64,000 nt of DNA from Euleptes europaea (taxonomy: Eukaryota > Chordata > Lepidosauria > Squamata > Sphaerodactylidae), in the NCBI RefSeq assembly GCF_029931775.1, contig NC_079331.1:23251720-23315719 (forward strand), in the 5' to 3' direction. Every line of letters begins with the position of its first letter. Position 1 is the stretch's first letter. Below are positions 22,501 through 31,967 of this stretch, piece by piece. Both the position numbers and the translations under genes were made by a program. The notes under the pieces were generated by a model. That model saw only the letters and a program-made list of their open reading frames with translations, made no database searches and had not been told where the DNA came from.

Positions 22501-25500
22501 GCAGGTGCCTCCCCAGCCCTGAGGCGAACTTCAGCAGCGCCTGGAAACAGGAGCCAGAAGCTTTACCAAGGGGCCATCGAGGACGTGTGTCCTCTCTAGA
22601 ATATCCTAGCCAGTAAAGAAAGGCGGGTTCCCAGTGATGGAACTCTCTCTCCCCCCCCCCCTTCACTGCCATCCCTGTCTTCCTCCGTCCTGTCCGGGGC
22701 TGCTTTCTCTCACCAGCTGGCTACCCAGATTAACCCCTTTTCTTCAGTTCTTTTTCTGGACTGGGAGGCGTGTTTGCTGACCCGTCTTTTGAATATACTT
22801 TTACATTGTGCGCGTGTGTACAGCGCCCTCAAATCGCAGCTGTCCAGTCGCAACTGACTTATGGCGACCCCAGCAAGGCAAGTGAGAAGCAGAGGTGGTT
22901 TGCCATGGCCTGCCTCTGTGTAGCAATCCTAGACTTCCTTGGTGGTCTCTCATCCAAGTACTGACCAGACCCGATACTGGTTAGCTTGGGAGGTCTGATG
23001 AGATTGGGCTAGCCTGGGCCATCAATCCCTTTTACACTAAAGTCTATAAATAATAGATCGATTTACTTCGTCTAGATGAATTTCTAGACCTCTCCATCTC
23101 TAGGTTAGTCCAGTTCATAAGGCAAAGTGATAGTTCCGCGCCTGTAGTCAAAATTTGATCAAAATTAAAAAGGTGGGTGGGTTTCTACGTGGAAATTTAC
23201 CGGGAACTGTCCGAGGTTCTGAATTAGCTTCCCTAAACAGATGGGATGGGTGTAGTTTTTTAGGAGTATGATCGATCATATATGACCATAATTAAAACCT
23301 TTTCATCCTTTTCGAGCACAGGATCCCAGATCGTGGTGAGGACTTAAAAAACGTTTCCAGATCAAAGTCTTAAGTTTCCCACCTTGAAGCTAATTAGTCA
23401 CTTAAATTTCTCATGTGAGGTGTGTTTTTTTTTTTTTTTTTTTTTAAGACTGCTGGAATTGCTGGAGCAATTGAATTTTCTGGTGCAAAATTAAAACGCA
23501 TTCTTCAGTTGAAATTGTACTCCGTTTTAACGAATATCTTTTTTAAAAAAAGTAATCTGGGTTGGCTTGTGTAACATTTGCTTGTGATCACGGGGAAATA
23601 AGCTTTTTGCTTTTCTCTTACCTCCCCCCTCCCTCCACGTCGGCTCATTCCATAATTTTTTCCCCTGACAGATGAGTTGCAAAAACTCCTCTTGGAGCAA
23701 ATGGAACTCAGGAAGAAACTGGAAAGAGATTTTCAAAGTCTCAAAGGTATCTGCATTTTCCCACCCTCCTCTTTCCCCTCTTAAGCCATCAGGGAAGTCG
23801 AGACCTCAAATATGATGTTTTATAACGATGTGAACCCATGGATTGGCGACGGTCAAAACGAAAACGTGGGTGGGTTTCTAGCCGGAGATTTGCCGGGAAC
23901 TGTCCAGGGTGCTGAATTGGCTTCCCTGACCAGAGTGACCTTTCTCTGGATTCATGTGCGGTGGGGAGCAGCCGGTTAGACATTCTCCAAATGAACGGGG
24001 AATACTGTATTTTATCTTAAAATAATCGAAATTTTGGTTGAGAGAATGAGCAAACGCTACCAGCCCGCTGACAGCGCTAGGAACTGAATCAATCTGTTCT
24101 CCAGAAAACCGTACCTGGGGCAATTAACCGACAGATTATTAATTAATTGATCAGTTAGTTAATCCTTCCCAGTCTCTGCATTCTCGAATAGTTTGAAGGG
24201 AAGGGTCTGATTGGTGAAACAGAATGTTTGGATTTAACCTGCTTTAAACAGATGTTCGGTTGGATATTCTCCCCCGTTTTCTACAACCCCAGCCAAACTG
24301 CATTATTATGTTTTATTAAGGCTGTTAAGAGTCAAAAATTGTTGTCCTATCTTGTAATCTGTTTTCTAATTGAATGAAAAGTTTTTTTTAATCATGCTTT
24401 TAATCCTCCTTGAGTCCCATGGAGAAAGGCAGACTATAAAGGAAAATAATCAACAAACAAATAAATATATACCATTTCCCTGCCAGTCCCTTGATGGAAT
24501 GTGGGTTTCACCCGTGTTTATTTACCTCCAAGGACTTTCTCAGCCTCGGCCTCAGCTGAGCTGGTGGGCCTTGAACCGCACTCAGCTTCACTACAGCTGC
24601 AATAAGTACCATGCAAACCCACCAGACTGACCTGAATTTAAATGCTGATTTCGATGTTGTTGGGCCGGGGTGTTTAGAGAGGGGAGCCGGTCTGCTTTGG
24701 CGCCATAGGCAATCGCCGGCTTTCCCCTCCACCTCGCCCCCGAAAGCCCTCATTAAAAAAAAATTTTTTTCCCAAAAAAATGAAGCTAGTTTGGGCGTTT
24801 ATACATTCCTATTCCACCCCGAGCGCTCCTGGCAAGGGAACTCGAGGCGCGAGATTGTCTTCGACCCCTTTCCCTACGATTAGGGGGTACAGATGAAGTG
24901 GCACCTCGCATGCAGAAGGAAAATAGCTTAGAAAACGAGTTCTCCCCAAAGACTGGCTAGCTAGGTCTGCACAAGAGCCGTTTCGCCTTTCTCTTGTCAG
25001 AAAGTTCGATGGTTATAGGCGAGGAAATCACACCCTAATGGAATCCGGAGTAAAACGGAAATCTAGAAGTGATGTTCTGGGTGTGTGAGCAGGAGTCTCG
25101 CATCACTGCCAGGTGTAGAGTTAATTCGGTTTGTGGCAGATCGGGAAAAGCTCGGGCGTCCACCGTTACCAGCACCCTGGGGTTGGATGGGCCCTGTTCT
25201 CCTTCCCCGCTTTCCTCCTGGGGTAGCGGAGCCCCCTGAGACCGGCCTCTCGACCCCTGCAGATAACTTTCAAGACCAGATGAAGAGGGAGTTGGCTTAC
25301 CGAGAGGAAATGGTTCAACAGCTGCAGATCGTGCGGGGTAAGACACCCAGGAAAGGGGACCCCCCCCTTTTCTCTTGGCATTGCGAATCAGCCAGCTTAA
25401 CCCGGGGAGGGCTGAGCTTCGTTCCTGCGGGCTGAAGGAAGGGGGGCGCGCCGGCGCACTCCCCCCCCCCCAGCAAACACTCCAGGGCTAAAGGGTCATC

Positions 25501-26672
25501 TGTCCGTTCCTAAGAAAGTCCCTTCCCATCTTTTACTGCCTGTCAGCTATCAGGGACTTGCTTCTCCCCCCTCTCCTAAATTCGTTGTCTTCCTGGGGCT
25601 TTGCGAGTCGTGGGATACAGGCGACCCGACCCCCCCCCCCCCGCAAACCTTGGGCTTCCTAACTGATCCGCTTCTCCCTGAATGCTGAGAGGTGTGTGTG
25701 GGAGGGTGATGGATGAGCCCCCTCTTTCTGCTCCCCCAAACGCTCCACTCGTGTTTTTCTTCTCCTTTCTAGACACCCTGTGCAACGAGCTGGACCAGGA
25801 AAGAAAAGCTCGCTACGCCATTCAACAGAAGTTAAAAGGTGGGTTGGTGGCCTGCGAACAGGGGACCACCCCACCCCCACCCCCGGCGTCCATCGGCTCC
25901 CCCCACAAGTCTTTTTTAATGCCGTCTGGTTTTTATCCCGCTTCCCCTGCTCGGCAAGGGGAACCGCATCCGATGGCGCTGGGGAGTCCGCTCAGAAACA
26001 CGGTCGGGATGTTATTTACTTGCATTTATCCCGCGTTTTTGCAAAAGCTCCCCAGGCACCGGACCCTGTCGGGCAGGCCAGCACCGCACACGTGTTTGCT
26101 TCCCAGGCTCTTCAGACGCTTGGACATTGGCGTGCTTTGATCCTCGCCTCCTTTAGATCCCCCCCCCCCAAAAAAAAACGTTTTGGGCACAAGATTTGTG
26201 CTCCGGCACTCTGTCCTGAGAGCAGGGGGCGGGGGAGGTCATCGCCATAATTTAATAGGCGGGTCAGTCTTTTTCCCGACAATTTATGAGATGAGACAGG
26301 TTTGGGAAGAGAGTTTTTAAAAGAGTGGGTGGGGGGAGGCGGGGGATTTTGGAACAAGACGCTGGTTTTCACGGCGTGCTTTGCAAGATCCCTGGACTGA
26401 AAGGCGCTGGCTTCGGAGACAATCCGGTTTTCTCGCAAACTATCCTATTTCGGATTGGCTTCCGGACAAGGCAGGGAGCTTTCGGACTTCGAGGTTTTTT
26501 TTGGGGGGGGGAGCACAAGGGTGATGCTGTAGGACAACGCAGCTGAGCCCTTCTCTTCTGCTGCCCCCTTCCAGAGGCCCACGACGCGCTCCACCACTTC
26601 TCCTGCAAAATGCTGACTCCCCGCCACTGCACCGGGAACTGCTCCTTCAAGCCCCCTTTGCTGCCCCAGTGA
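14540..26672 (+). CDS. SKOR1: SKOR1, SKI family transcriptional corepressor 1 (8 coding exons)
   Basis: Joined coding exons 14540-16513, 19410-19509, 20318-20425, 22343-22414, 23672-23746, 25263-25337, 25773-25838 and 26575-26672 give 2565 coding bases plus stop, about 855 residues; the human protein is roughly 900-965. Residues 39-137 form the Ski/Sno/Dac domain (contains GVPIVSLVIDGQERLCLAQI) and about 139-219 the c-SKI SMAD4-binding zinc domain (CIKCSYC, HSHRTPDAKYTQPDAANF). A long Ala/Gly/Pro-rich and acidic linker follows, then a C-terminal coiled coil (ELQKLLLEQMELRKKLE) and a Cys-rich tail (LTPRHCTGNCSFKPP). The family is known as nuclear corepressors binding SMADs and, for SKOR1, the homeoprotein LBX1 in dorsal spinal interneurons. 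SKOR2 is excluded because the N-terminal region (ASQLGPGRE, KQELQPYSG) and the C-terminal RDTLCNELDQERKARY segment match SKOR1. ATG 14540 has a strong context (gcggccATGG). The least certain junction is the end of the first coding exon. Confidence 0.95.
17358..17543. repeat. Foldback interspersed repeat
   Basis: The left arm begins acagctagatgcgagtccgg and the right arm ends ggactcgcatctagctgt. The arms also share cagcaagattttcggg and its complement. They are about 48 bp each, separated by about 90 bp. Related copies lie at 31968-32160, 18543-18653 and 61010-61095. I do not recognise the formal family. Confidence 0.6.
17940..18190 (+). repeat. 5S-rRNA-derived SINE
   Basis: The diverged head (ggctaagcaggttccgccac, agtaagtggattggaaaccg) follows the order of the 5S rRNA internal region, then ggtctgatccagcggggctc, and the body ends with ggggtcgccatgagtcagtt. 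It lies in a SKOR1 intron. Confidence 0.55.
18543..18653. repeat. Foldback repeat, partial copy
   Basis: Contains ccttgttggtgtctaaggtg and ctggactcgaacccggct followed by ctactgcagatcaagacggc, matching the right arm of the element at 31968-32160. Confidence 0.5.
19065..19105. promoter_or_regulatory. AT-rich homeodomain-type motif block in SKOR1 intron
   Basis: cccataattatacttctaat followed by taaggagatcgc gives two TAAT-type cores in an otherwise GC-rich intron. The regulatory role is inferred. Confidence 0.25.
19410..19509 (+). CDS. SKOR1: SKOR1 coding exon 3 (linker)
   Basis: Acceptor ctttctcctgcag at 19408-19409 and donor AACG|GTAATA at 19510. It opens in phase 0 and reads VYPQERDDHSQALKS, then LGPQTTVYLCPPDRN. 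This lines up with the human VFAPERDEH...LGP...YVC.P segment, although much of the rest has diverged. It is 100 bases long and ends in phase 1, matching the next exon. Confidence 0.8.
19653..19876 (+). repeat. tRNA-derived SINE
   Basis: Head agcctggtgtcctggttagg, B box GGTTCGATTCCCC, then ctagtcacagttctctccga and a tail ending in an AGAAGAAG-rich stretch. It sits in a SKOR1 intron in the same orientation as the gene. Confidence 0.75.
20318..20425 (+). CDS. SKOR1: SKOR1 coding exon 4 (linker)
   Basis: The acceptor is the AG at 20316-20317 (gctctaag), which is modest; the donor CGAG|GTAAGG at 20426 is strong. With the phase-1 base from the previous exon it reads EPDKEDNQPAAEDLESKKSY and then QDQRNASQPSPAHPDRG. 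This closely follows the human EPDKEDNHSPADDLETRKSY segment. 108 bases, symmetric phase 1-1. Confidence 0.85.
20882..21156 (+). repeat. tRNA-derived SINE
   Basis: Head ggccagcgtgttgtcgtggt, B-box-like GGTTTGATTCCCC, body with cacctacctcacaaaatgtc, tail ccaactgttcttcttct. Located in the intron before coding exon 5. Confidence 0.75.
22343..22414 (+). CDS. SKOR1: SKOR1 coding exon 5
   Basis: Acceptor ttccgacctgcag ends at 22342 and donor AGAG|GTGAGG starts at 22415. It reads GEEVVAIDVTGTQLVEKDIG then NLAR, matching the conserved LDVTGTHLVEKDIENLAR block of SKOR1. 72 bases, symmetric phase 1-1. It marks the start of the conserved C-terminal region before the coiled coil. Confidence 0.92.
22819..23026 (-). 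repeat. 5S-rRNA-derived SINE
   Basis: Reversed 5S internal region at the right (ggtggtctctcatccaagta, tgatgagattgggctagcct); body agaggtggtttgccatggcc; tail gactgg-type sequence near 22840. Located in SKOR1 intron 5. Confidence 0.7.
23173..23241 (+). repeat. Intronic direct repeat, copy 1
   Basis: Starts gtgggtgggtttctacgtgg and ends cttccctaaacaga. It aligns without gaps to 23866-23934 with 58 of 69 bases identical by eye. Exon 6 lies between the two copies. Confidence 0.6.
23425..23445. repeat. Poly-T run (21 bases)
   Basis: A simple T homopolymer in SKOR1 intron 5. Confidence 0.9.
23672..23746 (+). CDS. SKOR1: SKOR1 coding exon 6 (coiled coil, first segment)
   Basis: Acceptor ttttttcccctgacag ends at 23671; donor AAAG|GTATCT starts at 23747. 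It reads DELQKLLLEQMELRKKLERD then FQSLK, nearly identical to mammalian SKOR1. 75 bases, symmetric phase 1-1, encoding 25 residues of coiled coil. Two diverged copies of a 69-bp intronic sequence flank this exon (23173-23241 and 23866-23934). Confidence 0.95.
23866..23934 (+). repeat. Intronic direct repeat, copy 2
   Basis: Starts gtgggtgggtttctagccgg and ends cttccctgaccaga; partner of 23173-23241. Most differences are transitions, so the copies are old. Confidence 0.6.
23935..25262 (+). other. Rest of SKOR1 intron 6
   Basis: AT-rich first half with no clear repeat. The short frame near 24370 has no recognisable domain. The intron ends at the acceptor at 25262. Confidence 0.5.
25263..25337 (+). 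CDS. SKOR1: SKOR1 coding exon 7 (coiled coil, second segment)
   Basis: Acceptor cgacccctgcag ends at 25262; donor CGGG|GTAAGA starts at 25338. It reads DNFQDQMKRELAYREEMVQQ then LQIVR, a segment conserved in both SKOR1 and SKOR2. 75 bases, symmetric phase 1-1, again 25 residues of heptad-type sequence. Confidence 0.95.
25773..25838 (+). CDS. SKOR1: SKOR1 coding exon 8 (coiled coil, third segment)
   Basis: Acceptor ttctcctttctag ends at 25772; donor AAAG|GTGGGT starts at 25839. It reads DTLCNELDQERKARYAIQQK then LK. SKOR2 does not share this segment, so it supports the SKOR1 assignment. 66 bases, symmetric phase 1-1. Confidence 0.95.
26575..26672 (+). CDS. SKOR1: SKOR1 last coding exon with stop
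   Basis: Acceptor ctgcccccttccag ends at 26574. It reads EAHDALHHFSCKMLTPRHCT then GNCSFKPPLLPQ and a TGA at 26670-26672, matching the conserved C terminus of mammalian SKOR1. The Cys/His-rich tail (C, H and C spaced around TPRHCTGNC) is characteristic of the SKOR1 end. Confidence 0.95.
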
Positions 26673-27385
26673 TCGAGGCCCGCCCGCCCCCAATGCCGGG
26701 GCCGCTGGGGGGGCGGGGCCGCGCCAGAAGTCCTCGACTTGGCAGAAGCGCCCGCAAGACACAAGCCATTTCCGCATCGCAAGGGAGACGCGTGTAAATA
26801 GGCGGCCGAGGGAATCCGGAGCCAGCGGCGCTGCCCTCGGCCCGCCGTGTAAATAGAGCGGCCCCGTCGGATGGCTCCGCCGAGCGGATCTGGACCAGCG
26901 GCGGCTTCGGAGACTTCCAAGAGGGCCGGAGAGCCGTTGGAACTAGGGGAGGGGTTGCCAGACCCTCGCCGGTGGGGAGAAGCCCCCCACTCTTGGGCCG
27001 GCCTCCGGGGCCCCCTCCGGAGTCCACTTCTCTCCCCTCTCGCTCGGACGGTGGGGGGCTGGACCAGTGGCTTATGTGCAATGGATGGAGCCTGTCCTGT
27101 GGTTTCGCTCTCGGTCCGGTCTTCGTTGAGTTGTTTACCCCCCCCGTTTATTTCCTTGTTTCTCTCCCCCCCCCCACGTCGACCATCATCGCTTGTAAAC
27201 TGTTGATGTCTTAACAGCACCTTAAGGAAAGGTGAGGGGGAGGGGCGCGGCCCCCAAACCATCACCGACACTGATAAACGGGGTGGGGGAGATTGTTCCC
27301 GGGAAACAAGTTCGAATCCTCAGTCAGGTGTTTTTTATTTAATTTTTATTTTTGGTTCTTTAATAAAAACCCAACTTTTAAACAC
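26673..27385 (+). other. SKOR1: SKOR1 3' untranslated region with polyadenylation signal
   Basis: The stretch after the SKOR1 stop holds no recognisable gene. An AATAAA lies at 27362-27367 within an AT-rich segment, the first good polyadenylation signal after the stop, giving a UTR of about 0.7 kb. Two TGTAAATA motifs lie near its start. The cleavage position is inferred. Confidence 0.6.
26793..26855 (+). promoter_or_regulatory. Two Pumilio-type UGUAAAUA elements in the SKOR1 3' UTR
   Basis: TGTAAATA occurs at 26793-26800 and again at 26848-26855, 55 bases apart, in an otherwise very GC-rich UTR. UGUANAUA is the known consensus bound by PUM proteins, which shorten mRNA life or repress translation. 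Binding is inferred. Confidence 0.4.
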
Positions 27386-28265
27386 AAAGCCGGACCTTCC
27401 AAAGAAGACCTTAGCTGCCAGGAATGTGTTGCTCTGGGGAGGGGAGGGAGGGGAGGTTGCCCCCCCCCGGCAAGCCGGTCATCTAGGCGCCGGCCACCCC
27501 CGGCCTGGGAAGAGCTCCGCGGCTGGGCGCTGGGAGGGGCCCGGGCTCCTTCTGAAGGCCTCTCAGGCCGCCCGGCTTCGCCCGAGACCCCCGAGAGGCG
27601 CTGCGACTGGGTTGGAAGGACCCCGCGGGTAGACCCTCTTCAGACGGGCTCCAGAACCCAGCAGGCAGCTTGCTGGTCCCCACTGGGGAGGGGTCTCGCC
27701 CCTGCCACCGTCTCCCCCTCCCGTCTGGTTGCCCCCCCTCCCTTAGAAATCATCGTGGCCTCGGGAGATGATCCCGACAGCGCCCACTGCCCAAGCCCGC
27801 TTGCCTATCTGCAGCTCGCTGCCTTCCCGCAGTCCTTGAATGCAGCCCCCCTCCGAGGCCCCCACGACCCGGGCCTGGAACCGGGACAGGCCATGGTATA
27901 CTCCTCCCTCTTCACGGCCAGCCGCCCCTGCCCACAGCTAGGAAGCCCCGGGGGAGGTCTTCGGCAGGGGCCCGGGGGTAGCCGGCGCCTGCTCGCCCGG
28001 CTTGCAGCCCCCCATGGCTAGGCTCTTGCGCAGCGCCCCCCAGTCCCACCAAACCTCCTAGCCAGGTCGGACACTTGGTAAGTCCCCTTGGGTTTGATGC
28101 CAGCCAGCCAGGAGGGGGGTGGGCTGGTGGGCTGGGAACTGCGTTTGACCAGCTGGAGAAAAAAACCTTCTGGCCAGCCGAGGGGCTGTCTGGTTGGGGT
28201 TGCCAACTTTGAAACTTGCCCCTATTACTGCCCCTGTATTATTGGTTGGATCTGGAGCAGTCAAC
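27386..28265. other. GC-rich sequence downstream of SKOR1
   Basis: A continuous GC-rich open stretch is present, but it has no domain, lies after a good polyadenylation signal and shows no splice-consistent structure. I see no gene. Confidence 0.4.
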
Positions 28266-28370
28266 AGGTATTATTATTATTATTATTTCCCACCTTTCCA
28301 CATGGTTCAAGGCAGCTTACAATAACAGTTACAAACATGTTTAGTTAAAACCAGAAATAAAATAGCAAAC
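28266..28370. repeat. ATT repeat plus SINE/LINE-tail-like sequence
   Basis: A (TTA)n run of about 20 bases is followed by cccacctttccacatggttc and aaggcagcttacaa, resembling the ends of squamate interspersed repeats. Confidence 0.35.
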
Positions 28371-29289
28371 CCCAAATCTCTCCTCCCACCCCCCTTTAGC
28401 ATGGATTTATCTCCATGCTATGAAAAGATTTAACTGCCCATTTCCACCCATGGAGCCCCTACCAAAGGGACAGGGCATTTTTCTTCTGGCCACTTGGCAA
28501 CCCTACAGGCTCCCACCTAAAACCTCCTTGCTAGCAACAATGTGACTTTTTTTTTGTTTAGTTTTGGGAAATCTCTGCAGTCCCACAACCTCCTCTGGCA
28601 TTTCCCTAGACCTAAAAACTGTACAGAGTCTGGTGGCACCTTTGAGCCGATTTGTTCAAGCTGATTTGCAGCCCTATTCCCAGTTCATCAGATGTCCATG
28701 AAAAAATACAGTCTGGTAGCTTTTAAGGGGACCCAGGGCTCTGTTTCATCTCTGCTACACCAGCCGAACACAGCTAGCTCTCTGGAATGTTTTATAGTGG
28801 AAAAATTCTTCCTTCCTGGTGTCTGACCTAGATATAGCTCCTTGTGGATACAATAATTATTTCTGGCTGTACCCTCTCTCTTCTTGCTGAGATCTTTGGA
28901 AATATTTGAGATCTTCTGACCCCTGATTTTGGGCAGGCTAGCCACAACTAGTTCCTTCTCCCTTTCCTTGCTCACAGGAATATTGGGGTTGGGGGGTTGG
29001 GGGCCACACGCCAAACTGGGAGCCTTTCGCCTAGTTTGAAGCATTTCTTGCACCCCAGGGTTATCTTAATCTATTGATATTGTTAACTAAAAACTGATTT
29101 CCAGCCTGTATTTTTGCATTCACGACAACTGTGTGTTCAAGGGAAGCCTAAACAAACACAATTCCCAGCCAATTTACACAATCCAATTTAGAAAGAGGCA
29201 ACCCTAGTCCACGCATCGTGTGAAATCACCAGCATGTAACTGGTGGCACCGGAGCAGCTTCCTTCCCTGTCTCTGAAGTAAGTTCATCA
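28371..29289. other. Intergenic sequence with a weak repeat trace
   Basis: Around 28614-28790 there is acagagtctggtggcacctt and later tctctgctacaccagccgaa, which resembles a diverged interspersed repeat. The rest was not recognised. Confidence 0.3.
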
Positions 29290-29470
29290 GCTTCATGTTT
29301 CTTCCCCATGGGAACCCAGAGTGGCTTACAAGCATCATTTTCTACTTCCAAATTTTACCCTTGAAACAACTACCCTGTAAGGTACATTAGATTGAGTGAC
29401 TGGCTCAAGGTCACCCAGTGAGTTTCCATGGCAGGGTGTGGATTTGAACCTGGATCTCCTAGATCCAGCC
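29290..29470 (-). repeat. MIR-like tRNA-derived SINE
   Basis: gactggctcaaggtcaccca then ccatggcagggtgtggattt and gaacctggatctcctagatc form the reversed tRNA-like head and MIR-like core. Relatives lie at 59845-60078 and 60165-60415. Confidence 0.55.
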
Positions 29471-29477
29471 CTGACCT

Positions 29478-29875
29478 GGATGGCCCAGGCTACCCTGATC
29501 TCATCAGATCTCAGAGGATAGGCGGGGTGGGCCTCAATTAGTACTTGAGTGGGAGACCACCATGGATGTCCAGGGAAACTAAGCAGGGTTGGCTCTGGTT
29601 AGTACTTGGAAGGGAAAACACCAAGGGAATCCAGGGTTGCTATGCAGAGGTAGGTGATGCCAACCGCCCCTGTTTGGCTCTGTTCTGATCTTGTCAGGTC
29701 TGGCTAGCTAAGCAGGGTCAGTCCTGGTCAGGATTTAGGAGGGGGACCACCCAGGAAGTCCAGGGTTGCTATACAGAGGCAGGCGATGGGAATCCACCAC
29801 TAAATGTCTTTGGCCTTGAAAAAGCTACAGGGTCACCATCAGTCAGCTGAGACTTGACAGTGCTTCCTGCCACCA
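29478..29875 (+). repeat. 5S-rRNA-derived SINE with several 5S-like heads
   Basis: Three successive 5S-like segments are visible: one with gatctcatcagatctcagag and agtacttgagtgggagacca; a second with aactaagcagggttggctct and agtacttggaagggaaa; a third with ctgatcttgtcaggtctggc and ctaagcagggtcagtcctgg. The shared body follows, ending ggtcaccatcagtcagctga. The repeated heads suggest nested or tandemly joined SINEs. Confidence 0.6.
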
Positions 29876-31044
29876 TTCCCAGCCCCTGGGCCTAGTGCCT
29901 ACATCTAGATATAACACTCAAAGGTCATTTATGCATGGGAGTTTTACCTGAGGTTCATTGCTCACTGGACCCACACTTTACTGTTGGGAATCTCCGCACC
30001 AGCAGTCTCCAAGCTCAAATCAAGTCCCCGGCCCTTTAAATGCTGCTTTGTAACTGGCTTACTTGTAGTGCTTACTGTGAGAGAAAATCCCCCCCAAAAA
30101 AACCCAATTTCCACATAAAAAAGCATTTTAAGAATAACAAAACAAAAAACAACAACCATGCAATCTGAAAGGAAGGGGAGGGAGAGAAATCCAAGCCTTG
30201 GTTTTAAAAAACCTTTCTTCTGCTCAGAAAGAGCTCTGAGGATGCAGGAAGTATTTCAATCCCCTCCTCTTTACATGCTGCTTTGTAATTGGCTGTGAGC
30301 GAAACCAAGCTTGCGTGTCCAGCACTTTGCCTTCTGCATGGGGATTTCACCAGGGCTTTGCTCAGGGGAGCAGGAAGAGTCGGGTTAACAGAGGAATGGG
30401 AAGACCCACACATTGCGAGGGCTGGGAATGAAATCATCTCTAATGGATGGAAAACTCATGCATAACTCCAAGGAACAACCGAGACAGACTGGGGTGAACG
30501 TGAGTGAAAGTACCCATGCATTAACGACCAAAATTAAAAAGGAAGGGGTGCAATAAGACTTCCAGATATTAGAACCGGTAAGTGAAACAAGAGGGTCATT
30601 TCAATAGATAATGATCCCAGACAGAAGTGGCCATTCTGGGACTTCAAATAACACAAGGTTGATATAGATGAAGAGGCCATTTCCATTCTAAAGATTCAGA
30701 TATCATTTTTCATGCAGCCCCTGCAGGAATGTGAAGCTGACTTCTTGGAGTGTGCCCTGCCTTTCTGTTGTTGAATATAAAGCACAGATCCTGCTCTTTT
30801 CCATGAAACCGCAGCTGGGTGGTGTGTGCTCAATGAGAGAAAGTGTCTCACTCTTTCCAGCTTCTGCTATAAATGAAGCAACTCTGCTTTTTAGAAGGAG
30901 AAATTGTGGCAGTGTGGTTGCCAGAGGGGAAGCTCATTCGGCCTTCAGATCTTTCTCAGGCCCACCCAAATGGTGAGCTGACCAGCTACTGCTTTGTGTT
31001 ACAGTCTTAGGGGCCTCCCTGCCTTTACTTATTTATTTAATTTC
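29876..31044. other. Intergenic sequence, nothing recognised
   Basis: No gene or repeat family identified with confidence. Confidence 0.4.
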
Positions 31045-31220
31045 AGAGTTGGAAGGGTCATCTAGTCCAACCCCCCTACCAGCACAGGAACTACAACTAT
31101 AATATCCCTGACAAGTAGGTTTCCAATCAATACTTTAAAAACCTCCAACAATGAAGAATCTAACACCTCACAAGGGACGCTGCTCCAGTGTCAAATACAT
31201 CTCACCGTCTGAAGTTCTTC
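31045..31220 (-). repeat. CR1 LINE 3' end (diverged)
   Basis: gttggaagggtcatctagtc and caacccccctaccagcacag followed by a shortened CR1 tail. It is separated from the next CR1 piece by about 100 bp. Confidence 0.6.
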
Positions 31221-31326
31221 CGTATAGGGAAGCCATGGCGAAGATAGTCCCAGTTCCATTGTCATCATCAGCCATCTCTAACTGCTCACGGAAATGGTTA
31301 ATAAAGAAATCATGAGGAGGATAAAA

Positions 31327-31700
31327 TTATCATAGAATCATAAAGTTGGAAGGGGCCATGCAGGCCATGTAGTCCAACCCCCTGTTCAATGCAGGATCAG
31401 CCTAGAGCATCCCTGACAAGTGTTGGTCCAGCCACTGCTTAAAGACTGCCAGTGAGGGGGGAGCTCACCACCTCCCTTGGTAGCTGATCCCACTGTCGAA
31501 CAACTCTTACTGTAATTCCCTCCCCTCAATATCCAGCTGGTACCTTTCTGCCCATAATTTAAACCCATTATTGCGAGTCCTATCCTCCACTATGAACAGG
31601 AACAGCTCCCTGCCCTCCTCTAACTGACAGCCCTTCAAATACTTCAAGAGAGCAATCATGGCCCCTCTCAACCGCCTCTTCTCCAGACCAGCTTGCTAAT
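31327..31700 (-). repeat. CR1 LINE 3' end
   Basis: Starts catagaatcataaagttgga, then gtagtccaaccccctgttca and gagctcaccacctcccttgg. The right part (ctctcaaccgcctcttctcc) is the reversed end of the CR1 second reading frame. Truncated at the 5' end. Confidence 0.75.
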
Positions 31701-31967
31701 CAACTGCTCACCCCAATCCAAAGAAAATGAAAAGAGCTCAAAGAAGGGGGGGGGGCTTCAGTTAAGCGATGCATCTCTGACCCCACCAGTTTCTTGCCCA
31801 CTCTCCTTGAGACAGCAGTCAAGTCTTGGCTTGCTACCATAGATCATGGGGGTAATAGGCAAAAAGATACTGGAGCATTAAGATGGGGGTAGGGTGGGGC
31901 AGTGGATACACACTGATAAAGGGAAGGTCACCTTCTCTGGGCAGAAACATGGTCGCCTAGTGGGATG

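Noticed and set aside
27293-28021. Open frame of about 242 codons downstream of SKOR1
   Set aside because: It starts around the SKOR1 polyadenylation signal, has no domain and follows from GC-rich composition.
29478-29875. Functional 5S rRNA gene cluster
   Set aside because: The 5S-like segments are diverged, incomplete and joined to a SINE body.
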